From positions 1-21,405 of IMG/VR virus record IMGVR_UViG_3300009507_000158: a stretch of 21,405 nucleotides of DNA; one strand, given 5' to 3'. Positions 12,901-19,019 of this stretch are shown here, piece by piece. The stretch is from a virus. Position 1 is the first letter of the stretch. Each line of letters starts with the position of its first letter. The position numbers and the translations under genes are program-made. The notes under the pieces are model-generated. The model saw only the letters and a list, made by a program, of their open reading frames with translations, made no database searches and had not been told where the DNA came from.

Positions 12901-15208
12901 CAACTGATTTTAGTTTTGTGACACCCATGCCTGCAAATGTAAAGAAATCTACTATTAATTTTTCAAAGCCTTTGCTTTGGTTTTCCATAGTATTTTCATT
13001 ACCACTTTTTTTTCTTTCTTCAACTTCTTTTTCTGAAAGCAAAGCTCCAGTAGTTTTGTCATAATATATGCTACCATAGGTTTCGTTCATAAACTTTCCC
13101 CAATCAACATCTTTTGATAAAGATTTAAGCGCTTCTTCTGTAAATAAAGCTGCATTACTACCTGTCATACCACCTAATCCAGGCGCTACTATTTTTTGAA
13201 ACACAGGTTCAAGAGCTTGGTATGGTCCACCAAATTTAACTTTACTTAAAAATTTATTTGCTAGTTGTCCACCCGCAAAAAACCCTACACCACCACCGGT
13301 TTGTGATTCACCACCTGTTACAATTTTAAATTTAGCCTCTTCTAAAAGAGCGTGATATATAAAACTTTCTGTTTGTTGTTTAATAGTAGGGGTAAAATTT
13401 TTAGTTCTTTTAAGGTGTTTAGCCATTTTAAGTCCAAACTTAGTGGTAGCTAAAGTACCTCCTGTTACCGCATTTAATACACCAAATTTAATAATTTCCG
13501 GAACAAACCCACCTAAACCCTCTGCTATTTGAGTAGGTAATGATCTTCTGTAATTTTCTCGCTGAGATTTAGACATGTCTATCCCATAATCTGTTTGGAG
13601 CTCTTCTATCGCATCCAATTCCATTCTTCGAGTTGTACCTATACTTTTAGTTAAATCCTCCCCTATTGTAGCCGTACTCATCGCTCCTACAAATTCGCCT
13701 ATCTTGTCACCAACTTGATTACCTATAGTTGATTTAATACTACCTGGATCTATGTTAAGCATAAATGTAGTAGTTAAAGCTTCTCTGTTTATATTTAACC
13801 TTATATTGTCTTTGTAAAGATCATCAAGCAAATTTGAAAAACCTGCTTGCCCGAGTGTTTCTTCTTTAGAACCTAATGTAGTTGCTTTACTTAATTCTTT
13901 GTTTATATCTGTTATGTTTCTAAGAGGTAATAAATCTTGATATTTTACTTCATAAATACCATCTTTATTAGGTTTATATCCTTTACTTGATAAAGCATTT
14001 ATTAAAGGAAAAAAAGATGATTTTAATTTTACTGTACGATTTTCTCTTTGTGTAAGATCTTGTGTTTCTAATACATTTAATACAAAAGCTTCCTCAAGCT
14101 GAGTAGCGGTTGATTTTTTGTATTGAGTAGTTTTAGCGTCAATTTCTTTTTTTAAATTTCTAGGTTTAGATTGCCCTGTAAGAACATCTTTTTCTTTTTG
14201 GGATAAAGACATGTTTTTCCCTGTAATAGGATCAATCCAGTATTGAAAGTTTTTATTATAATCTTTTATAGCATCACTAGATGCTTCAGACAATGTAGCT
14301 ATCTCTTGCGAAGCCTCAGCAGCCTGTGAAGCAGTGCCGTTATCTCTTACATCTCTTAGTTTTTTTAAACGAGAATTTATATTTGCTATAGTTGTTTGTT
14401 TAGGTGAAAGGTTTTTTGAATAATCTTTTACGCCTAATTCTATAGTAGCTGTATATCTTTTAGCATCGCGTAAGTCTTGTATTACAGCACTTCTCTTTGT
14501 ATTCTCTTCCTGTTTTTCTTTTTGTAAAGCGGTATCTATTCTTGCGTTTACAAGAGTGTTTATAGTGCTTTCTGCAGGGGCTAGTTGACTTGGGTTTAAT
14601 CGATAAAAAGATTCTGTAATTTTATTTGTTAAAGCATTTCTCCACTCAGGATTTTTATTTAATTCTGTTATACTTTGCCCTTCAATAGGATCTTTAAATA
14701 TCATACCTTCCTCCAGTTGATAAGGGATGTTTGTGTTAAAAATGGCATCAACGGAAGAATTAAAATTGTCAGCTATTTCTTTACCTTCTGGTGTAGTTAG
14801 GTTTTTTTCTATTTCTATTTCATCATTTAGATCAGCAATTATTTGACCCTTCATTGTTGTTCTAAAAGTTTTAGCTTTTTCAAGCCTGTCTTCTAATTCA
14901 ATTAACCTTTCACTTTTAGGTTTAGGATCTAGTGAATCCAAAGAAGTATCTACCGAAGGTAACACCGTATCTTCTGGTTCCACATACCCGGCTTGTGATG
15001 CTGTCATTGGTTGTTGCACTGCATCCGCATCCTCTACAGTACTTGTTGGAAAATCCACTTCTTCAGTTTTAACTTCAGTTACTTCTGTAACTTCTTCTTC
15101 AAAAGTAATATTATTTTTACTAGTATAATCTTCAAGAGATAATCCTGCTTTATCTGCTGCATTTTGAATCTCTTCTTCCGTGTACTTTGATCCGTCGTAT
15201 ATATACAT
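6953..15208 (-). CDS. Giant 2751-residue virion/ejection protein candidate (polyvalent-type)
   Basis: A single uninterrupted frame of 2751 codons. Residues 1-40 (YTEEEIQNAADKAGLSLEDY) are a small helical unit. The next 400 residues are charged and helical, with coiled-coil stretches. Around 555-690 lie Gly-rich hydrophobic segments (GLGGFVPEIIKFGVLNAVTGG, GGGVGFFAGGQ) that could insert in membranes. Around 937-941 is QEVGHALMD, a zinc-metallopeptidase HExxH helix with Gln for the first His. Residues about 2300-2600 (GDYLGGRVTDWVNNS, FANQPQYWSDF, ESQQSSRPDKISQQQ, LSFANTPSQYAR) form a block I remember from large hypothetical proteins of marine phages. An acidic DDDDD run follows near 2556, and a Lys-rich tail ends with KTPKF repeats. 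The position after two structural genes and before a lytic peptidase parallels T7 gp16, suggesting a protein packaged and ejected into the cell. No RNA polymerase signature was found. The function is inferred. Confidence 0.85.
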   Translation of the reverse strand: MYIYDGSKYTEEEIQNAADKAGLSLEDYTSKNNITFEEEVTEVTEVKTEEVDFPTSTVEDADAVQQPMTASQAGYVEPEDTVLPSVDTSLDSLDPKPKSERLIELEDRLEKAKTFRTTMKGQIIADLNDEIEIEKNLTTPEGKEIADNFNSSVDAIFNTNIPYQLEEGMIFKDPIEGQSITELNKNPEWRNALTNKITESFYRLNPSQLAPAESTINTLVNARIDTALQKEKQEENTKRSAVIQDLRDAKRYTATIELGVKDYSKNLSPKQTTIANINSRLKKLRDVRDNGTASQAAEASQEIATLSEASSDAIKDYNKNFQYWIDPITGKNMSLSQKEKDVLTGQSKPRNLKKEIDAKTTQYKKSTATQLEEAFVLNVLETQDLTQRENRTVKLKSSFFPLINALSSKGYKPNKDGIYEVKYQDLLPLRNITDINKELSKATTLGSKEETLGQAGFSNLLDDLYKDNIRLNINREALTTTFMLNIDPGSIKSTIGNQVGDKIGEFVGAMSTATIGEDLTKSIGTTRRMELDAIEELQTDYGIDMSKSQRENYRRSLPTQIAEGLGGFVPEIIKFGVLNAVTGGTLATTKFGLKMAKHLKRTKNFTPTIKQQTESFIYHALLEEAKFKIVTGGESQTGGGVGFFAGGQLANKFLSKVKFGGPYQALEPVFQKIVAPGLGGMTGSNAALFTEEALKSLSKDVDWGKFMNETYGSIYYDKTTGALLSEKEVEERKKSGNENTMENQSKGFEKLIVDFFTFAGMGVTKLKSVDFMSVAKKRANFTDAMRLLTETNAEGDYLLEGKERKQKENYAIELENSLLRADASFYNKDVGELTSEINSARTKINEGNISNREQRILEKEIIVAESKIEIAKVGIEKSFDNVKKSGVFQSKGKTPVLKIIRNEKEPNALDGSKAKYFPESNEFQVDLSKYKPGVFTQEVGHALMDLAFKNNEGVAQKFKEGIETTVNKALEGERFGELGDKTFQEIINEKYKDKSQRPEEYVMNIAEFLQNPKYKDLLLSKGLLTGINRIVKNTAGKIGLDLSSKKPLEIGEKNINRASDLLEFLYDLGNIEKGGKNISKQFEKFSNIEIDGKKLIDLETGAEIKTKAEALKDFSSKELDVDNKDIFSKVNKAYEEGISEKRINIDATGVMVGFAYRPRVLQKIRRYIDRNSIPVDSDFAENLTDAVIMDRGGVPGIVKPYFEGQKVIKYVKDNNPSKQEIQNFAKENGIREIRQSEGPSRLDNLEAIAKGTKAEATLTTMLERDIDKRILGIMQKPEYAEQMQSIKLGGMEENQQEAIMQEASSGEGSVAFLDLSKNDRVSRKAAVAVAKLSENINDKATSIAEKTLLLKFPTLGARSIAKAKLSSGEEATYALFRDNADITIGDKTVNIKARGFKEVNDYLSKQGLSVEGKPVKLKNFNQYQQEAFKISLFKEIEKEAGKLKIPKIPGQSFKNAIPTPEYSAFIDNTFKLYKNYISQSSINKRFNIFAEPLIDSKTGEQAREATDQGNAIFKKKNITPAEWKKYFGGDGTGNERLDGKRRSLIETIAMEIGKDAIMEKIESDTFKKIVEERQTELGNDVGENFISKVSIELDRLPSGEADRSFSSKDLYEEVLKMKDLAVSNEAQYRTLINQYTRGELDTELSGRLSEAAVRSFINTTEAKELIAENIKKAIGQEVLKTETNLNILNNNKIGHNTEAHKEFREEAASILELIPKKILEFQKTLSGEKGFIIAETFGYDGGMGKSTKQFLKDFESTLGSKADASIWKPVFDLVEKSQQKFFAEISQGSNNTGVGKVRNITSNESLTDKAKEKEIDKIYEENFRFSNELNTAYHNAIIKSMNKSLNSKYEGKPAERIKAIEKLSLMFTHNRQFGFRLASPFTIFELTTKGKFSNEHLKESVKYKTDAINLLKEGLVDLEPGLKKLNTGYESALVDNTSRVEADKALGSVFSPQMQSYLKLVGADALVMTSKQIVKKLNKFYHAPSKSLLGNYLVKKSIKESTPPNKTNLKLLKEAGADIKNIKTNDQALAEMDKIDVSAKAFASKDLNSGDLSKTFNKIIENKTGVKAEDVFSESRGVKAGKNKGRLDLFIPPSAEDFVGLLYKTLGKGKEGNAQLAWYKKNLLDPFARGDAAVTNERNALMRDFKQIKKEITEAIAGKDWKGTSPLTKKMKDKLPGLEYTGEDALRMYIWSKQGNEIPSIDKAEVDAVIKEFVKNPELIEFANKIRLINKGTPYPEPSNNWVSGNVSTDLLQGINTTKRAQHLEQWQANVDQIFSKENLNKLEGVYGKSYRKAMENMLHRMKTGRNRNISGDYLGGRVTDWVNNSTGAIMFLNQRSAVLQLISASNFVNMSDNNIFKAGAAFANQPQYWSDFKMLFNSEYLKNRRGGLEFNVTESEIADIAKAGGINGVIAKILKVGFTPTQLADSFAIASGGSTFFRNRYKTYLKETNAEGEKVYTEKEAKEKAFLDFKETAEESQQSSRPDKISQQQSGILGRTVLSFANTPSQYARIIKKSAMDLKAGRGDQKTNISKIVYYSFLQNVLFNGLQKALFMDLMGDDDDDTTSTAAKRKAEAKTQNKYIDVVNGMASSLLRGSGVSGNIVNSLKDMGLEIYKQQGKTVQDYDRVADAALGFSPPIRYKYQQIKSAGRKFTYPGSRQEVIDKGFSIDNPALMAGAQVTSALTNIPLDRAMRKINNIVDATTMELDEIQRLGLLLGWSKYDLNIPKDKKKSSKKKKKNAFKTPKFKTPKFK
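6956..6990. repeat. Tandem 15-base repeat encoding KTPKF copies
   Basis: TTTAAATTTAGGTGT occurs at 6956-6970 and again at 6971-6985, with a partial third copy to 6990. In frame on the minus strand it encodes the repeated KTPKF at the extreme C-terminus of the giant protein. The 15-base unit keeps the frame, so copy number could vary without breaking the protein. Confidence 0.85.
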
Positions 15209-15224
15209 TTTTTTAATTTAATTA

Positions 15225-16793
15225 TTATGGTAACTTAGGTCTATCTTGATTTCCTCCGATTATTGCTTTAAGCAATCTATCCCTTTCAGAAGGTTCTATT
15301 CCAGGAATTAATAAATCTAACATTGAATTATTTAGTTCTTTAGGATCAGAAATATCAACTGGTATTATTGCTCCAGAAGAAGTTCTATAAGCCAAATCTG
15401 TTTTGGGCCGCACATCTTCCCAGCTTTCTTCAGTATTTCCATCTTGCCTTAAATATAAAGCTTTTAAATCTTCTGTTCTTACAATTTTAGGATCAGACCC
15501 TCTGCGTTTAGAATTAATTACATCTACAAAAGCACCTAACTTATCTAAATTAAAATTTTTACTTCCTTTTTGTTTTTTGCTATCTGTTAAAGATTTTATT
15601 TCATTTAAGACTTTTTTTCCTAGAGATACTCTACCTTTAAATTTTTTACTTGCTTCTGTTAATTTAGTTGTTTTTTCGTCACCTGTTTTATCATATACTT
15701 TTCTTAAAGGTTTTTCTACCCCCAAACCTTCTTCTTTTATAAGCATTTTAGCATAAGCTATTTGAGTTCTATTAAGAAAAGGATCAATTATTTTGCTAGT
15801 AGCATCCCTGTCCCATGTAGCCTTATCTGGGTCTATTATTTTAAAAGCATCTCCTAGATCAGGCATACCAGGCATTGTAGGAATTTTATCTATATATTCT
15901 AACATTTTGTTGTTACTTAGCCTAACAGCGGGTTGTGCTCCTATGCCTATTATATAAGAATCTGATTTTTTTCTAACATCCTCTATTAAACGAGCCATGT
16001 CTACTTCTTGATATTCTTGGGTGTAACTCCCTGTTACGTTTCCTTCACTATCTTTAATTGGAACTCTTCTAGTTTTAACACCCTCTTTGTAATAATTTAC
16101 TTTTGTTTCTTTAATTCCAACACCAACTTCTTTCATATTTTTAGTAGGGTTGGGTACTACAGGAAGATCAAAAGCTCTGTTAGCATCTGTACCTATTTTA
16201 TTTCCTTCGCCGTCATACGAAACAACTTCAGTATATCCTCTACTTAAATTGCTATCCCATCGCATGGTTCCAATAGATCTACCAGCTGTACTACCTACTT
16301 GCCCTTCAACATCTAATGTTTTATAAAGATTAGGTGATACAAATTTATCTATTCCGTCAAAATCTCCTGGAGGTATCTCCATCGTATCATTGTATGACTG
16401 CATTTTTGCTTCCGTTTGCTTAGCGTCTTCTAAAATTTGATTAGGAATTGTTTGAAGCCATGATAACTCTTTAGCATTATCTGTAGTAAATTTTAAAGGA
16501 GAATCGAGTTGTTTTTTTATTAATTCATTGTGTCTAGTTAAAGCTCCTTCTAAAGGGGTTTGCCAATCAGTTGCACTGTTTTTAATATCAGCAGCATTAT
16601 AAGCATTTAAAAATTTACCCTGTGCAGAATTAAGCTTTTGAACTCTTTCAACATTTTCTTTTTCTCGCTGCTTGTAATTTGCTTGAATTGTTTTTATAGC
16701 ACCAGTAGTTGCACCAGTAATTTGCTTAAGCATATTTTGTATATGTTGGCCTGACTGTGTGTCTACTACTTGTTGTGGATTTCTATAACTCAT
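15225..16793 (-). CDS. Internal virion / ejection protein candidate (522 residues)
   Basis: The protein has 522 residues. It begins MSYRNPQQVVDTQSGQHIQN, an opening I recall from structural proteins of marine and Bacteroidetes phages. A helical, Gln/Lys-rich segment (30-110) follows. A mixed middle holds a short beta-rich insert (YTEVVSYDGEGNKIG, then VPIKDSEGNVTGSYTQEYQE, 190-260), and the C-terminal half is Lys-rich and helical. There is no signal peptide or membrane segment. It lies 16 bases upstream of the giant gene and 19 bases downstream of the coiled-coil gene. This matches the place of T7 gp15 between gp14 and gp16, though I see no direct sequence similarity to gp15. The virion assignment is from context; no enzyme motif is visible. 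Confidence 0.75.
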   Translation of the reverse strand: MSYRNPQQVVDTQSGQHIQNMLKQITGATTGAIKTIQANYKQREKENVERVQKLNSAQGKFLNAYNAADIKNSATDWQTPLEGALTRHNELIKKQLDSPLKFTTDNAKELSWLQTIPNQILEDAKQTEAKMQSYNDTMEIPPGDFDGIDKFVSPNLYKTLDVEGQVGSTAGRSIGTMRWDSNLSRGYTEVVSYDGEGNKIGTDANRAFDLPVVPNPTKNMKEVGVGIKETKVNYYKEGVKTRRVPIKDSEGNVTGSYTQEYQEVDMARLIEDVRKKSDSYIIGIGAQPAVRLSNNKMLEYIDKIPTMPGMPDLGDAFKIIDPDKATWDRDATSKIIDPFLNRTQIAYAKMLIKEEGLGVEKPLRKVYDKTGDEKTTKLTEASKKFKGRVSLGKKVLNEIKSLTDSKKQKGSKNFNLDKLGAFVDVINSKRRGSDPKIVRTEDLKALYLRQDGNTEESWEDVRPKTDLAYRTSSGAIIPVDISDPKELNNSMLDLLIPGIEPSERDRLLKAIIGGNQDRPKLP

Positions 16794-16812
16794 GTTTTAT
16801 TTTTTATGATTT

Positions 16813-17550
16813 CTATTTACCCGCCGCTAGTGCTCCCATATATGCACCACCAATAGATGTTAAACCTCCAATAGCACCTGTTATTGCCCCTGTTCTATCT
16901 GAACTTGCTTGCGCTTGTCTTGCTTGTGCACCTGCTAATTGAGCTGATGCTCTGTCTAATTGAGCATCCTCTCTATTTTCTTGAGTCTGAAATTGAAATT
17001 GTCTACCTTGCATTTCCATACCTTGAACTCTACCTCCTTCAGCAATTTGAACACCTTGAACTCTTTGTTGTTCAGCCATCCTTCTAGCTTGTAAATCTTG
17101 CTCTCCTTGAGCTCTTAGTCTTTCATTTTGAGCTTCTTGATTTTCTATACTGGCAGATACACCTTTTTTACTTTGTAATGCAGCTTGCGCTAAAGCGGTT
17201 GCTCCACCAGCTCCAGCCCCAGTTGCTCTTATAGTATCCAATGTATTAGCTAATGATATATCAGCTTGTTCTATTTCTATTTCAGCGGCTTGTGTAGCTA
17301 CACTTAGATTAGCCATATTGTTAGTTAACTGTCCGCTTAAGTCTTGAGCTAATCCGCTTAGGTTTGTAACTCCTTCTGCTGGATTTATTATTGCTTGCCT
17401 ATTGTTTTCTAAGTAGGTTATTTTTCTTTGTGCTGCTTGTCTTTCTCTTCTAGCTGCTCTTTCAGCTTTTTTAGCTTTTCCTGCTCCAAAAAGACCACCA
17501 ACAACGTTAAGCACCGCTCCGCCTATTGCCACTCCTGCCATTAAACTCAT
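16813..17550 (-). CDS. Ala/Gln-rich coiled-coil internal virion protein (T7 gp14-like by layout)
   Basis: The protein has 245 residues. It has a Gly/Ala/Val hydrophobic N-terminus (AGVAIGGAVLNVVGGLFGAG, 5-24) and then a strongly basic helix (KAKKAERAARRERQAAQRK). A long Gln/Glu/Ala-rich coiled coil follows (about 120-215, with repeated VQG and RAQ turns), and it ends in a second Gly/Ala segment (TGAITGAIGGLTSIGGAYMG). Hydrophobic glycine-rich ends flanking a coiled coil are typical of podovirus ejection proteins such as T7 gp14, which form part of the trans-envelope channel. The segment is not a cleavable signal peptide, because a basic helix follows rather than a cleavage site. It sits between the tail hub-like gene and the 522-residue gene, which fits this role. 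The assignment is by architecture and position. Confidence 0.75.
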   Translation of the reverse strand: MSLMAGVAIGGAVLNVVGGLFGAGKAKKAERAARRERQAAQRKITYLENNRQAIINPAEGVTNLSGLAQDLSGQLTNNMANLSVATQAAEIEIEQADISLANTLDTIRATGAGAGGATALAQAALQSKKGVSASIENQEAQNERLRAQGEQDLQARRMAEQQRVQGVQIAEGGRVQGMEMQGRQFQFQTQENREDAQLDRASAQLAGAQARQAQASSDRTGAITGAIGGLTSIGGAYMGALAAGK

Positions 17551-17575
17551 AATTTATATTTTTTTAATTATTTTT

Positions 17576-18985
17576 TTATCTTCCATATGTTGCGCCTACT
17601 GCAAACAACTCTTTTAATCCACCTAGATCTGTTGTTGCATCTGTTTTCATAGTTACTGTAGCGTAGTATGCTTTTATGCCTGAGCTATCAGGTCCAATCA
17701 AAACTTGACCATCTATAGGTTGAGTTGAATTATTTTTAATAGCTGCTACATATCTGTTTTGCTTTCTATTAAAACCAGCTCTATAAGGTATACCGCCTTC
17801 TGTATAAAGGCCTTCGTCATAACTCCATATTCTCGATGAAGTATCTATTGTTTCATCCCATCCAGCTCCTCTTGCATCAAATCCAGTAGCATCAGAAACT
17901 AATGATGTAATCTCCCAACCGTTTGTTCCTTCGTAATTAACAGTATTAAATGTTTTAACTCTTGTTGGATCTGGATTAATAACAAACTTCAGTGTTGAAG
18001 GTAGGCTAGCAGCATCATAGAATGAATTTCTAAGTACTGGTGCTGGTGGTGCAGCTTTTGTTTGTAAAACGTAATGTTCCCAAATAGATGTTCCGTTTGT
18101 TGTAAAAAACTTACCTTGAGAACTAAATCCAGAACTTGGTTTATAGTCATAAAAACTTACCCAACCATTTGTAGCTTCTTCAAAGCTTAATGTATTATAA
18201 GTATTATCTGCATTTTGTAACGATAGTACATAGTTTTTATTATATATATCGTAAGCACCTACTATTTTACCAGTAGAACTAACAGTTGCTAACTTATCTC
18301 TAAAGAAATCAACCATACCGTAGCTAGATATTTCAGTAATGCCATCCATTGATAACCTAAGCACAGCATTTCTGTTTCTATCTGTAAAGTATTTTTGATA
18401 TCCGTAAACAGCAAATGATTCTGGGTTTGTGGATATACCGTATTCACCAGAATAAGGTATTATCTGGCCAATAACTAAATTAGCGCTTGTTGTAATAGCT
18501 CCACCTTCTGCAGAGTATATAGCGTCTTTATCTATTAAAGCTCTATTTACTTTGTCTTCTTGAAATACAATTAAGTTAGTATCTTCAGCATAAAGCTTTT
18601 GTATGCTTCCGCTAATAGGATCAACACTTCTAGTTATTTGTTCAGCAATACTAAATTGATTAGATTGGTTTACACCTGTTCTAGAATTAAATATTCCAGA
18701 ATATATTAATGAACTTGATCTTCGTTGTTGCGCATCGTTATCTTCTACTATGTATGCTTTTACGCCTAGATCAGTTGAAGTATTGTTATAACCACCTCGT
18801 ATTCTTGATTCTTCAATATACCAATCTTCCTCTACTATAGAAGTAGATGGAGCCACCCAAGGATATGGAACTAAGCTAGTATCAGGTAAAGAAACTACAT
18901 TAGTTGGTCCCACTGGTACCGGTATATCAGCTATTCTCTTCAAATAAAATGAGTTAAAGTACCCTACTTCTAGTGTTATTGACAT
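17576..18985 (-). CDS. Tail hub/nozzle-like structural protein (crAss-like/podovirus stabilisation type)
   Basis: The protein has 469 residues and looks beta-rich throughout. The segment WYIEESRIRGGYNNTS (55-70) is followed by a motif at 199-230 with key parts YFTDRNRNAVLRLS, DGITEIS and YGMVDFFRD. Both recur, as I remember, in tail stabilisation or muzzle proteins of crAss-like phages and other Bacteroidetes podoviruses, and in a beta-propeller setting analogous to T7 gp12. Further propeller-like repeats follow: IVGAYDIYNKNYVLSL, TLSFEEATNGWVSFYDY and IWSYDEG. There is no lytic or enzymatic motif. The stop of the upstream tail gene is 34 bases away, so the two are probably made together and assembled side by side. 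The crAss-like link rests on motif memory, not a search. Confidence 0.75.
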   Translation of the reverse strand: MSITLEVGYFNSFYLKRIADIPVPVGPTNVVSLPDTSLVPYPWVAPSTSIVEEDWYIEESRIRGGYNNTSTDLGVKAYIVEDNDAQQRRSSSLIYSGIFNSRTGVNQSNQFSIAEQITRSVDPISGSIQKLYAEDTNLIVFQEDKVNRALIDKDAIYSAEGGAITTSANLVIGQIIPYSGEYGISTNPESFAVYGYQKYFTDRNRNAVLRLSMDGITEISSYGMVDFFRDKLATVSSTGKIVGAYDIYNKNYVLSLQNADNTYNTLSFEEATNGWVSFYDYKPSSGFSSQGKFFTTNGTSIWEHYVLQTKAAPPAPVLRNSFYDAASLPSTLKFVINPDPTRVKTFNTVNYEGTNGWEITSLVSDATGFDARGAGWDETIDTSSRIWSYDEGLYTEGGIPYRAGFNRKQNRYVAAIKNNSTQPIDGQVLIGPDSSGIKAYYATVTMKTDATTDLGGLKELFAVGATYGR

Positions 18986-19019
18986 ATTATATTAATTACT
19001 TGTTTTTTCTATTTATTAC

